A stretch of 64,000 bases of DNA from an uncultured Solirubrobacterales bacterium (GTDB taxonomy: Bacteria > Actinomycetota > Thermoleophilia > Solirubrobacterales > 70-9), in contig CAJAIJ010000018.1 of NCBI GenBank assembly GCA_903939845.1, forward strand, positions 124,001 through 188,000, written 5' to 3'. The translations under genes and the position numbers were made by a program. Below the pieces are notes generated by a model. It was not told where the DNA came from and made no database searches. It saw only the letters and a list, made by a program, of their open reading frames with translations. This document shows, piece by piece, positions 1-7,655 of the stretch; the first letter of the stretch is position 1; every line of letters begins with the position of its first letter.

Positions 1-2
1 TG

Positions 3-485
3 ATCAGGATCGAGGGAGGAGGCTCTGCGATCTACCGTCAGACCCGGGTCGGTCTGAACGGGCACGAGTTCGAGATGCTGAAGCTGAGGACGATGAAGCC
101 GGGGTCCGATCCGGTCGGAATCGGCACCGCTGTCCAGCTCGATGACCCGAGGGTGACCGGGGTCGGGAGGTGGCTGCGGAGGACTTCGCTCGACGAAGTT
201 CCCAACCTCGTCAACGTGCTCAGGGGCGAGATGGCCGTGGTCGGCCCGAGGCCGACCATCCCGGCCCAGGTGGCCGACTACACCGACCACCAGAAGCGCA
301 GGCACGAGGTGCTGCCCGGGATAACGGGCTGGGCTCAGGTCCAGGGCCGGGCCGGGATCCCGTGGGAGGACCGGATCGAGCTCGACATCGAGTACGTCGA
401 TCGACGGTCGACCGCCCTCGACCTGAAGATCCTGATCAAGACCGTCTGGTTGACGCTTACCGGCCGCGGGCTTGCTCCCGACTGA
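3..485 (+). CDS. Bacterial sugar transferase, 3' part (partial)
   Basis: The frame is open from the window edge to TGA at 485, so the start lies upstream. About 160 residues of the C-terminal catalytic region of a polyprenyl-phosphate hexose-1-phosphate transferase are present. Family marks are FEMLKLRTM, the GRWLRRTSLDEVPNLVNVLRG stretch (LDE-P-L-N-L-G-M pattern), VVGPRP, and the late PGITGWAQVQGR segment. Such enzymes start exopolysaccharide or O-antigen-like units on undecaprenyl phosphate at the inner membrane face. The N-terminal membrane part is outside the window, so the sugar specificity and the length of the full protein cannot be judged. Confidence 0.9.
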   Translation: MRIEGGGSAIYRQTRVGLNGHEFEMLKLRTMKPGSDPVGIGTAVQLDDPRVTGVGRWLRRTSLDEVPNLVNVLRGEMAVVGPRPTIPAQVADYTDHQKRRHEVLPGITGWAQVQGRAGIPWEDRIELDIEYVDRRSTALDLKILIKTVWLTLTGRGLAPD

Positions 486-511
486 ACGGCGCCTTTCCCT
501 ACGATTGACCG

Positions 512-1420
512 ATGCGAATCTCTGATCTGATCTCGGAGGGCCGGCCGGTGTTCTCGGCCGAGTTCTTCCCGCCGAAGAGCTCCGAGGGGTTCGATCAGAT
601 GATCGAGGCAGCCCGTGAGCTGGCCGCGCTCGACCTCGACTTCGTCTCGGTCACCTATGGGGCCGGAGGATCGACCCGCGAGGGCACGGTCGACATCTCG
701 AAGACCCTGAAAGAGCAGGTCGGCCTCGAGGTCATGGCCCACCTCAGCTGTGTCGGTGAGACGGCCGAGGGCCTGACCGAGACGCTCGATCGTCTGCAGG
801 AGATAGGGATCGAGAATATCTTCGCCCTGAGGGGGGATCCGCCCAGGGGAGAGACCGACTTCGCCCAGCCCGAGGGAGGCTTCGGCAGCGCGGCAGAGTT
901 GACCTCCTTCATCACTTCCCGCTACGAGTTCGCGGTGGGAGGCGCCTGCTTCCCCGAGGTTCACCCCGAGGCACCCGACCTCGAGACCGACCTCGCCTAC
1001 CTGAAGACCAAGGTCGATGCCGGAGCCGAGTTCCTGATTACGCAGCTCTTCTTCGACAATCGGGTCTACTTCGACTTCGTCGATGCGGCGAGGGAGGCCG
1101 GGATCGAGGTGCCGATTCTGGCGGGCATCATCCCTGTCACCGGGTTTGCCCACACCAAGCGAATCTGTGAGCTCTGCGATTCCTCCATCCCGGCTCCTTT
1201 CGAGGCCGCGATGCTGGCGGCAGAAGGCGATCCCGGAGCCGAGTTCGACCTCGGTGTCGCCTACGCGGCCCAGCAGAGCGCCGAGCTCCTGGCCGGGGGC
1301 GCACCGGGCGTGCATTTCTACGCTCTGAACAAGGCTCCGGCGACCAGGGCCGTCCTAGGTGCTCTCAGGGCCGCTAGGCCGTGGGAGCGGGCGGCCGGTC
1401 AGGCAGAGGGAGCCCGGTAG
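512..1420 (+). CDS. metF: Methylenetetrahydrofolate reductase
   Basis: 302 residues, normal for bacterial MetF. It reduces 5,10-methylene-THF to 5-methyl-THF using FAD, supplying the methyl group for methionine. Visible family marks are FSAEFFPPK near the N-terminus (the catalytic Glu lies in this stretch), VSVTYGAGGSTR, NIFALRGDPPRG, and LITQLFFDN. The ATG at 512 follows the sugar transferase by 26 bp with no clear Shine-Dalgarno. The 3' end overlaps the convergent gene at 1399 by 22 bp. The methionine genes metYXW are 17 kb away, so this copy is not in their operon. Confidence 0.95.
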   Translation: MRISDLISEGRPVFSAEFFPPKSSEGFDQMIEAARELAALDLDFVSVTYGAGGSTREGTVDISKTLKEQVGLEVMAHLSCVGETAEGLTETLDRLQEIGIENIFALRGDPPRGETDFAQPEGGFGSAAELTSFITSRYEFAVGGACFPEVHPEAPDLETDLAYLKTKVDAGAEFLITQLFFDNRVYFDFVDAAREAGIEVPILAGIIPVTGFAHTKRICELCDSSIPAPFEAAMLAAEGDPGAEFDLGVAYAAQQSAELLAGGAPGVHFYALNKAPATRAVLGALRAARPWERAAGQAEGAR

Positions 1421-2349
1421 GCCGGGAAGAAGCCCTCGGCGTCGACTCCGGTCGAGAGTTCCCGGTAGGCCGCCGGATCGCAGATGATCTCCTGGGTGAA
1501 CCACTGCTCTTCGCGGTTGGTGAAACCCCGCTTGAACTCTTCGAGGCGATCCCCCGGGCTGATCCCGCCACCGAGGTTGAGCGCCATGCCCCGCTCGCCG
1601 GCGAATTCGCACATCGCCGTCAGCACGTTCTTCATGGGCGAATCCCGCAGGTGGGCCTCATCCGTTCCGGAGAGGTAGTAGTGGAGCATTCCGTCGGATC
1701 GGGCCGCGATCGAGCCTGCCGCGACCTCCCCTTCACCGTCCCGGGCAAGAGCGAGCCAGGTTGCTTCGGATCCGAGGATCCGCTCGAACCACTCCCTCGA
1801 GAAGAAGTAGTGCCCGGCCGCCCCGGTTCGCTCCATCGTCTCGGTGTAGGCACGGTGAAACCCTTCGAGCTCCCGGCCCGACACCTCGGGGCCGGGAAGG
1901 AACTCGACCGTGTAGCCACGCTTCTCGTTCTTCCGGACCTGTTGCCGGTCCGACATCCTGCTCTTCGGAGGCAGTGCCGGATCGGCCAGGAGGCAGACGT
2001 TCCTCGGCGTCGGACCGGTGAGGGGAGGTGTCCCGTCGAGCGTGTGCCTGATGAAGATCGAGATCAGCCCCGTGTCGGAGAAGTCGATTTCGTCGACCGG
2101 GATGGGGAGCCCGGAGGCCTCGTCCCCGATCCCGAAACCGGGGTAGCCGTAGGGCGAGATAGCGTCCAGGCCCGTTGCGGACCCCGGGACGTCCCGAACG
2201 ATGAGAGGGGCCTGAAGCCTGGCGGAACCGGACTGGATCACCAGCGAGTGGGTAGCGCCTTCCGCGCCGATGAACTCGGGGCATCGGAAGAAGTCCGGAC
2301 CGGAGGCAGCCCGACCGCCGTCATCGATCAGCTCGGCTCGGGCTACCAC
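1399..2349 (-). CDS. FemAB/GNAT-like acyltransferase (Acetyltransf_6 type)
   Basis: About 316 residues from a GTG at 2349 that overlaps the TAG stop of the upstream GNAT gene (GTGGTAG). The frame is open further upstream, but those residues are only the shadow of the GNAT gene, so I place the start at 2349. Residues resemble the FemAB/lipid II aminoacyl-transferase-like GNAT fold: SDRQQVRKNEKRGY is the nucleic-acid-like basic stretch preceding the second half, followed by FHRAYTETMERTGA, a YYLSGTDE core and LNLGGG near the end. Family members transfer amino acids or acyl groups in cell-wall or capsule assembly; the substrate here is unknown. It is translationally coupled to the next gene upstream. 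Confidence 0.7.
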   Translation of the reverse strand: MVARAELIDDGGRAASGPDFFRCPEFIGAEGATHSLVIQSGSARLQAPLIVRDVPGSATGLDAISPYGYPGFGIGDEASGLPIPVDEIDFSDTGLISIFIRHTLDGTPPLTGPTPRNVCLLADPALPPKSRMSDRQQVRKNEKRGYTVEFLPGPEVSGRELEGFHRAYTETMERTGAAGHYFFSREWFERILGSEATWLALARDGEGEVAAGSIAARSDGMLHYYLSGTDEAHLRDSPMKNVLTAMCEFAGERGMALNLGGGISPGDRLEEFKRGFTNREEQWFTQEIICDPAAYRELSTGVDAEGFFPAYRAPSA

Positions 2350-2882
2350 TTCGATACCGCGTCGAAGAACTGCTCGGGCGAGACTCCCCAGATCTCGCAG
2401 TCGATCAGCTCGCCGTCGCGCTCGATGTGGCCGATCATCGTCCCCTCGTAGCGCCAGCCCTGGGCCGTCACGACCTTCTTCGCTGCCTCGTTGAAGGCCG
2501 GGATCCGGCCGTAGACCCTGTGGGCACCGTATTCCTCGAAGGCCCGGGTCACCGTCAGCCGTTCGGCCCACCGGCCGATGCCCCGTCCCCGCACCTCGTC
2601 ACCGAGCAGCGCTCCCAGTTCGGGTGCCGTCTGGCGAAAGAGGCCGTAGAGCGCAGTGAACCCGACCGGCTCCTGGTGACCGGGCACCTCGATCGCGAAC
2701 TTCCGGTCTTCCCCCGTCTCGTTCATCGCCCGCTCGGTCCAAGCACGGGCGTCCTCCTCGGTGAAGGAGTCCCGGGTCTCCATCAGCGTTTTCACGGCCT
2801 CGGGGTTGTTGAACCAGCGGTGGACGGCGGCCGCGTCCTCGGGCCCGAACGGCCTGATGCTGCAGGGCGGTTCCTCTGACAT
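2343..2882 (-). CDS. GNAT family N-acetyltransferase
   Basis: 179 residues, typical for a single GNAT domain of the RimJ/RimL type. The acetyl-CoA binding motif appears as EVRGRGIGRWAERLTVTRAF, followed by AHRVYGRIPAFNEAAKKVVTAQGW, the usual second half in which a neighbour-residue pair is replaced as a protein alpha-amino or small-molecule amine is acetylated. Transcribed leftward, with the FemAB-like gene starting inside its stop codon; the two probably work together. The substrate cannot be told from sequence. Confidence 0.85.
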   Translation of the reverse strand: MSEEPPCSIRPFGPEDAAAVHRWFNNPEAVKTLMETRDSFTEEDARAWTERAMNETGEDRKFAIEVPGHQEPVGFTALYGLFRQTAPELGALLGDEVRGRGIGRWAERLTVTRAFEEYGAHRVYGRIPAFNEAAKKVVTAQGWRYEGTMIGHIERDGELIDCEIWGVSPEQFFDAVSKW

Positions 2883-2908
2883 GGACTCAGTCTAGGACGG
2901 CCGAAGCG

Positions 2909-4282
2909 CTACCGGGCCGCCCGCCGCTCGAAGACCTCGTCGATCTGTTCGAGCGACTTGCCCTTCGTTTCAGGGACGAACTTCCAGCAGAACCAGAGCG
3001 TGACCAGGCCGACCAGACCGTAGAACCAGAAGGCACCGCTCTGGGTGAGGAGATCGATCAGGGGCAGGAACGTGAGCGAGACCAGGAAGTTGAAGAACCA
3101 GTTGGTCATCGTTCCGGCAGCCGCCGCCTTGCTCCGGACCGCGAGCGGGTAGATCTCGGCGTTCAGAAGCCAGAAGATCGGCCCGAGGCTGATCGCGAAG
3201 GAGGAGACGAACACCATCAGGCTCAGCACCGCGATGACAGAGGAGAGCGTGCCGGAGCTGCCGAGGAACGCCCCGCCCAGTAGGAACAGCGAGAGGCTCA
3301 TCCCCGTCACCCCGATGAACAGAAGGGTCCGGCGTCCGGTCCGGTCGAGCAGCCTCAGAGCCACCACGGTCATCAGGACGTTGACCGCCCCGACCCCCAG
3401 GGACGCCAGGATCGCCGAGGAGTCCGAACCGATGCCGGCCTGCTGGATGATCGTCGGGGCGTAGTAGATGACCGTGTTTATCCCGGTGATCTGTTGCAGG
3501 ATTGCGAGTCCGATCCCGACCACCAGCGCGGCCTTGACGGCGGGTCGAAGCAGGTCCTTCCAGGTCCCGGTTTCGCCACCGAGGGTGCCCTGGATCTCCT
3601 CTATCTCCTGATCGATCGCCTCCGGACCGCTCGGCCGCACCCGTTCGAGCGCCTCCCTGGCGGCGTCGGTCTGACCGGTCATGACCAGCCAGCGCGGGCT
3701 GTTCGGGAGTCTCAACATGCCGAGGGCCAGGATGATCGCCGGGATCGCCCCGAGCCCGAGCATCCAGCGCCAACCCTCGTTCACGTCGGTGAAGACCAGG
3801 CCGGTCAGGTAGGCAACCAGGATTCCGACAGTGACCGCGAGCTGGAAGAAGGTGACGAGGCTGCCGCGCATGTCGGCCGGGGCCACCTCGCTGATGTAGA
3901 CCGGGGTCACGGCAGATGCGACCCCGATCGCGAGACCGATCACGACCCTGGAGATGATCAGCAACAGGGCATCGGGGGCGAGGCCCGACCCGATCGCACC
4001 GACGATGAAGACGGCGGCCGAGATCAGGATCAGAGACCTGCGGCCGTAACGATCGGACCTGCCGCTCGCGAACCATGCTCCGAACACGGCCCCGACGGGA
4101 ACTGCGCCGACCACCATCCCCGAGGCGAAGCTCCCGAGGCTGAATTCGGGCTGGATCGTCAGCAGAGCGCCGGCGATGATCCCGGTGTCGTATCCGAACA
4201 GGAGTCCGGCCAACCCGGCGATCGCCGCGGTAATGATGACGTTCCGCCGTGCGTGGGCAGCGGAGACCGATCTCCCACTCAT
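2909..4282 (-). CDS. Sugar porter family MFS transporter
   Basis: 457 residues with twelve predicted membrane spans. Sugar-porter signatures are present: GLLFGYDTGIIAGALL in TM1, GRRSDRYGRR-like SGRSDRYGRRS between TM2 and TM3, a second DRTGRR after TM8, QQITGINTVIYYAPTI in TM7, and PETKGKSLEQID after TM12. This family takes up hexoses, pentoses or polyols, usually with protons. The exact sugar is not predictable. It is transcribed leftward, 26 bp upstream of the GNAT gene, with an ATG at 4282. The gene to its right (gluQRS) is divergent, so the 100-bp gap must hold both promoters. Confidence 0.93.
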   Translation of the reverse strand: MSGRSVSAAHARRNVIITAAIAGLAGLLFGYDTGIIAGALLTIQPEFSLGSFASGMVVGAVPVGAVFGAWFASGRSDRYGRRSLILISAAVFIVGAIGSGLAPDALLLIISRVVIGLAIGVASAVTPVYISEVAPADMRGSLVTFFQLAVTVGILVAYLTGLVFTDVNEGWRWMLGLGAIPAIILALGMLRLPNSPRWLVMTGQTDAAREALERVRPSGPEAIDQEIEEIQGTLGGETGTWKDLLRPAVKAALVVGIGLAILQQITGINTVIYYAPTIIQQAGIGSDSSAILASLGVGAVNVLMTVVALRLLDRTGRRTLLFIGVTGMSLSLFLLGGAFLGSSGTLSSVIAVLSLMVFVSSFAISLGPIFWLLNAEIYPLAVRSKAAAAGTMTNWFFNFLVSLTFLPLIDLLTQSGAFWFYGLVGLVTLWFCWKFVPETKGKSLEQIDEVFERRAAR

Positions 4283-4382
4283 CCTGATCGGAATCCTCCC
4301 ACAGCCCGGGGCGGCTTTCCCGGAACTCCGGTCGTCCAGCTGAGAAGATCGGGGACATGGGACCCACCCGAAAGCGGTCCGT

Positions 4383-5279
4383 TTGATTCGCGGCCGCTAT
4401 GCCCCTTCACCTACCGGCGAACTCCACCTGGGCAATCTCAGGTCGGCCCTCGTCGCCTGGCTTTCGGCCCGTTCGCAGGGCGGCTCCTTCTTGCTCAGGA
4501 TCGAGGATCTCGACTCGGGTCGATCGCGTGAGGGGTGGATCTCTACCCAGGTCACCGAACTCGAGACGATCGGGATCGATTGGGACGGCGAGCCGGTTCG
4601 CCAGAGCGAGCGCGGGGATCTCTACCGGGCAGCCCTCGAACGCCTCGACCGCGCAGGCCTGATCTACGAGTGCTTCTGCACCCGACGGGAGATCGCCGAG
4701 GCGGCCTCGGCTCCGCACGGCGACCTTCCCGAGGGGGCCTACCCGGGGACATGCAGGGATCTGACTACGGCCGAGCGCGAAGAGTGCCGGACCTCGGGCC
4801 GTCCGCCAGCTTTGAGGGTCCGGGCCGGGGCCGCCCGGATCGCCTTCCTGGACGGGATCCACGGTGAGGTCGAGGGGGTGGTGGACGACTTCGTAGTCAG
4901 AAGGAACGACGGCGACTTCGCCTACAACCTCGCCGTCGTGGTCGACGATGCCGACCAGGGTGTGACCGAGGTCGTAAGGGGTGACGACCTGCTCGACTCG
5001 ACCCCGCGACAGCTGTGGCTGTATCGAGAACTCGGTCTCGACGAGCCATCTGCCTGGTTCCACCTGCCGCTGATGCTCGGCCCCGACGGCCGACGGCTGG
5101 CCAAGAGGCATGGCGGGGCGACTATCGAGGAATGGCTCGAGTCGGGCCGGACTCCAGAGGGCCTGATCAGCGATCTGGCTGCCTCACTTGGTCTGGCCGA
5201 GCCCGGGTCCGAGTGTCCGGCATCCGCCCTGATCCCCCGATTCGAGTGGGATGCGGTCCGTGCGGCAGCCCGGCGCTGA
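4383..5279 (+). CDS. gluQ: Glutamyl-Q tRNA(Asp) synthetase
   Basis: 298 residues, matching the shortened GluRS paralogue that lacks the anticodon-binding domain. It activates glutamate and attaches it to queuosine in tRNA(Asp). Seen: GRYAPSPTGELHLGNLRSA (HIGH-class motif as HLGN), a zinc-site region with CFCTRR and, further on, GTCRDLT, and KRHGGATIEEW in place of KMSKS. The start is TTG at 4383 because the GRYAPSPTG motif follows directly; an ATG at 4358 is out of frame. The tRNA-Ala gene lies just downstream on the other strand. Confidence 0.9.
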   Translation: MIRGRYAPSPTGELHLGNLRSALVAWLSARSQGGSFLLRIEDLDSGRSREGWISTQVTELETIGIDWDGEPVRQSERGDLYRAALERLDRAGLIYECFCTRREIAEAASAPHGDLPEGAYPGTCRDLTTAEREECRTSGRPPALRVRAGAARIAFLDGIHGEVEGVVDDFVVRRNDGDFAYNLAVVVDDADQGVTEVVRGDDLLDSTPRQLWLYRELGLDEPSAWFHLPLMLGPDGRRLAKRHGGATIEEWLESGRTPEGLISDLAASLGLAEPGSECPASALIPRFEWDAVRAAARR

Positions 5280-5310
5280 ACCGGGAAGGGCCAGTCCGGG
5301 CATGCCTGAA

Positions 5311-5383
5311 TGGAGCTAGCCGGAGTCGAACCGGCGACCTCCAGGGTGCGATCCTGGCGCTCTACCAACTGAGCTATAGCCCC
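5311..5383 (-). tRNA. tRNA-Ala (anticodon CGC)
   Basis: A complete 73-nt cloverleaf reads right to left. The acceptor strand GGGGCTA pairs with TAGCTCC (one G-U), the discriminator is A, and no CCA is encoded. The anticodon stem CCAGG/CCTGG encloses the loop ATCGCAC, giving anticodon CGC (alanine, codon GCG). The T arm carries GGTTCGACTCC. A G-rich genome uses GCG often, which explains a dedicated CGC tRNA. Confidence 0.96.
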
Positions 5384-5479
5384 GCGTCGGGAAGGATACG
5401 GAGTCGCGATGGCAAAAAGGGGAGCGAGCAGCCCAAAACGGGCCTGAAAACGCCTAATGTTCAGGGGTGCCCAAGGAAA

Positions 5480-5504
5480 GGCAGTTCCCGAACGGGAGAC
5501 TGCC
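5480..5504 (+). promoter_or_regulatory. Hairpin upstream of the acidic-protein gene
   Basis: GGCAGT (5480-5485) and ACTGCC (5499-5504) are perfect inverted arms that enclose a second CCCG/CGGG stem. The hairpin lies about 20 bp before the GTG at 5525. No T-run follows it, so it does not look like an intrinsic terminator; a structured 5' leader or operator is more likely. Function unknown. Confidence 0.35.
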
Positions 5505-5524
5505 GAACGGAAAGAATTGAGCAA

Positions 5525-6388
5525 GTGGGAACTCTCGACGACGCGATACGTGAACACCTCGAACTGAAGCGGCAACGCGGGGCCGGAGAAAACGAGATCA
5601 AGGAGGCCGAGGCCGATGCCTTCGGTCCCGGCGAGGACGTGCCCGACGTTCCGGGGGCTTCGATCACGGCTCCGGCCGGTGAGGGAGACCAGCTCGACAA
5701 GGTCTTCTCGCCTCCCGAGGCTATGCCCGAGTCACCTCCCGAGGCCGTGGCTGCCGAACCGGATTCCCCGGTGGAGGTGCCGGCCCCGACCGATATTCCT
5801 GACGTTCCGCCCGTCGACGAAGCGACGGTCGAGGTCGACGTGGTCGAGCCCGCGCCATCGGAGGCAGAGGCCGAAGACGATGCCGGCGACGCCCTCGAGC
5901 GCGAGCGTGAGCACCTGCTCGGACACCCGACCGAGAACTACGACGTCGACGCCGCGATCGCCGAGGAAGAGGAGCTCGACATGCTGAGTGAGAGCCGTCT
6001 CTCCGATGAACTCGATCGAGCCCTCGGGGGCCCGGAGGAGATCCCGCCGGCTCCGGAACCGATCGAGCCCCTGGACGAAACGCCTTCCGCCGAACTCGCC
6101 CTCGATGAGCCCTCGGACCCTGTCGGTGAAGTGGTCGAGGAGGAGATCGACGTCGAGGAAGAGGTCGCGATCATCGAAGAGGAGGTCGAGGTCCTCGAGG
6201 TCGAGACCCCCGACCCGGAATTCGACCCGATCTCGGAAGATCCGATCTCCGAGGATCCGATCCAGGACGACTCCGATTCAGGTGAGATCCAGCTCGACGA
6301 CACACCCGACTTCCTCGAGGACTCGCCCGAGGGCGAGGACCTCTGGTTCGAGCAGAAGGAACCGAACGACTTCGACTTCGGGGACTGA
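5525..6388 (+). CDS. Conserved acidic, low-complexity protein
   Basis: 287 residues from GTG at 5525, with GGAAAG about ten bases upstream. The open frame runs further left through the tRNA, but the conserved-looking start is VGTLDDAIREHLELKRQRGA. I recall that short N-terminal segment from uncharacterised proteins of Thermoleophilia-type Actinobacteria. The rest is rich in Glu, Asp and Pro, predicted to be disordered, with no membrane segment or signal peptide. Near the C-terminus a short repeat occurs (PISED PISED PIQDD). Function unknown; an acidic scaffold or regulatory tail is possible but not shown. Confidence 0.7.
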   Translation: MGTLDDAIREHLELKRQRGAGENEIKEAEADAFGPGEDVPDVPGASITAPAGEGDQLDKVFSPPEAMPESPPEAVAAEPDSPVEVPAPTDIPDVPPVDEATVEVDVVEPAPSEAEAEDDAGDALEREREHLLGHPTENYDVDAAIAEEEELDMLSESRLSDELDRALGGPEEIPPAPEPIEPLDETPSAELALDEPSDPVGEVVEEEIDVEEEVAIIEEEVEVLEVETPDPEFDPISEDPISEDPIQDDSDSGEIQLDDTPDFLEDSPEGEDLWFEQKEPNDFDFGD

Positions 6389-6402
6389 GTCCGAAGCGAC
6401 GC

Positions 6403-7365
6403 TCAGCGTGGGGCCGGGATGAACTCCTGGCCGAGCAACTCGGTCACAGAAACCAGCTCGTAGCCATCTGCCTTCAGGTTCTCGATCATGGTCGGGAGGG
6501 CATCGACCGTCGCCTGACGGTTCTCTGGTCCATCGTGCATGACCAGGATCGAGCCCGAGGTAGTCGACTGGATCTGGGAGAGGATTTCGTCGGCACTGGC
6601 CGCCGCGTAATCCGAGGTGTCGACGTCCCAGAGGATGTTTGCCATTCCGTTTGCCATCGCGTTCGCCTCGACGGTCGAATCGGTTAGCCCGTACGGGGGC
6701 CTGAACAGACAGGGCATGAAGCCGCTGGCCTCGTAGATGACCTTCCTGCTCTCGGCCATGTTGGCGCTGTCCGGATACTCCTCGTGGCCCATCGAGTGGG
6801 TGCCGACCTCGAAGCCCTCCAGCACCAGGTCCGCGATGACCTCGGGCTCGTTCCTGGCGGCGTTTCCGAGCACGAAGAAGGTCGCCCCTGCATCGTGCTC
6901 CTTCAGGATCTCCATCACCTGTCTGGTCTCCGGCCCCGGTCCATCGTCGAACGTGAGGGCCACCTTGTTGCTGTCCCTCGGTCCGTTCCTGATCGCGGTC
7001 CCGTCTGTTCCCGGCTCGCATCCGATCACCCTCGGCCGCTGGTTGAAGATGCTCGGCGCCTCGGCGCTCTCGGAGGCAACGGTCTCGCCCGATCCCCCTC
7101 CTGCCGTCGCCCCGAACCCCAGCCCCGCCAGGACTGAGACGGTGGCGAGGATGCCGAGCGGTACCGTCCTCTGGCGCAGGCGCCTCTGCTGTTCGGTCTT
7201 TCCGCCCCGGAACCAGGCGATCGTCTTCCTCGTTGCGGCCCGCAGCAGGACTGCGATGGTCCGGAACAGCTTCGCAATGAGGATGCCGATCCCCTTCAGG
7301 ATGCCGCCGACGAGGCTCAGGAATTTCTCGCCACCACCGCTGCTGTTTCCATTGGCCGACCCCAT
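6403..7365 (-). CDS. Membrane-anchored polysaccharide deacetylase (NodB domain)
   Basis: About 320 residues from ATG at 7365; the frame extends 17 codons upstream, but AGG lies seven bases before this ATG. The N-terminal third is basic with a hydrophobic stretch (PLGILATVSVLAGLGFGA) that should anchor the protein, leaving the catalytic domain outside. NodB motifs are clear: TFDDGPG (motif 1, metal Asp), HSMGHEE (motif 2, metal His), RPPYG (motif 3), DVDTSD (motif 4) and LVMHDG (motif 5). It should remove N- or O-acetyl groups from cell-wall or exopolysaccharide. It ends 14 bp after the convergent acidic-protein gene. Confidence 0.88.
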   Translation of the reverse strand: MGSANGNSSGGGEKFLSLVGGILKGIGILIAKLFRTIAVLLRAATRKTIAWFRGGKTEQQRRLRQRTVPLGILATVSVLAGLGFGATAGGGSGETVASESAEAPSIFNQRPRVIGCEPGTDGTAIRNGPRDSNKVALTFDDGPGPETRQVMEILKEHDAGATFFVLGNAARNEPEVIADLVLEGFEVGTHSMGHEEYPDSANMAESRKVIYEASGFMPCLFRPPYGLTDSTVEANAMANGMANILWDVDTSDYAAASADEILSQIQSTTSGSILVMHDGPENRQATVDALPTMIENLKADGYELVSVTELLGQEFIPAPR

Positions 7366-7553
7366 CTGCCTGATCACCAAGCATAGAGGCGGAGGCGCCG
7401 CTCCACCCGGGAGCAACCGGGAGGCAGCAACGGGATCCCGGCGCCGTTTCAGTCATCGATCCGATCCGGATGAGTGCTCCCGATCGACTAATCTGGCGCT
7501 CCACGGTCGTCCACGCGTCGAGGACACCGATCTCCTGCCCCGACGGCAGGCAA

Positions 7554-7626
7554 GGGGCCATAGCTCAGTTGGTAGAGCGCCTGCTTTGCAAGCAGGAGGT
7601 CGCCGGTTCGATCCCGGCTGGCTCCA
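7554..7626 (+). tRNA. tRNA-Ala (anticodon TGC)
   Basis: A complete 73-nt cloverleaf. GGGGCCA pairs with TGGCTCC, discriminator A, no encoded CCA. The anticodon stem CCTGC/GCAGG encloses TTTGCAA, giving TGC. The body is nearly identical to the CGC tRNA-Ala two kilobases to the left on the other strand, so the two are probably an old duplication with changed anticodons. Confidence 0.96.
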
Positions 7627-7655
7627 TTCCTCCTACCTGCGGCAGGGAATGGGCG

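Noticed and set aside
2970-4367. A 465-codon open frame on the minus strand inside the sugar porter region
   Set aside because: It is rich in Arg, Gly and His with no recognisable motif, and lies fully over the sugar porter gene in another frame. It is a GC-rich shadow.
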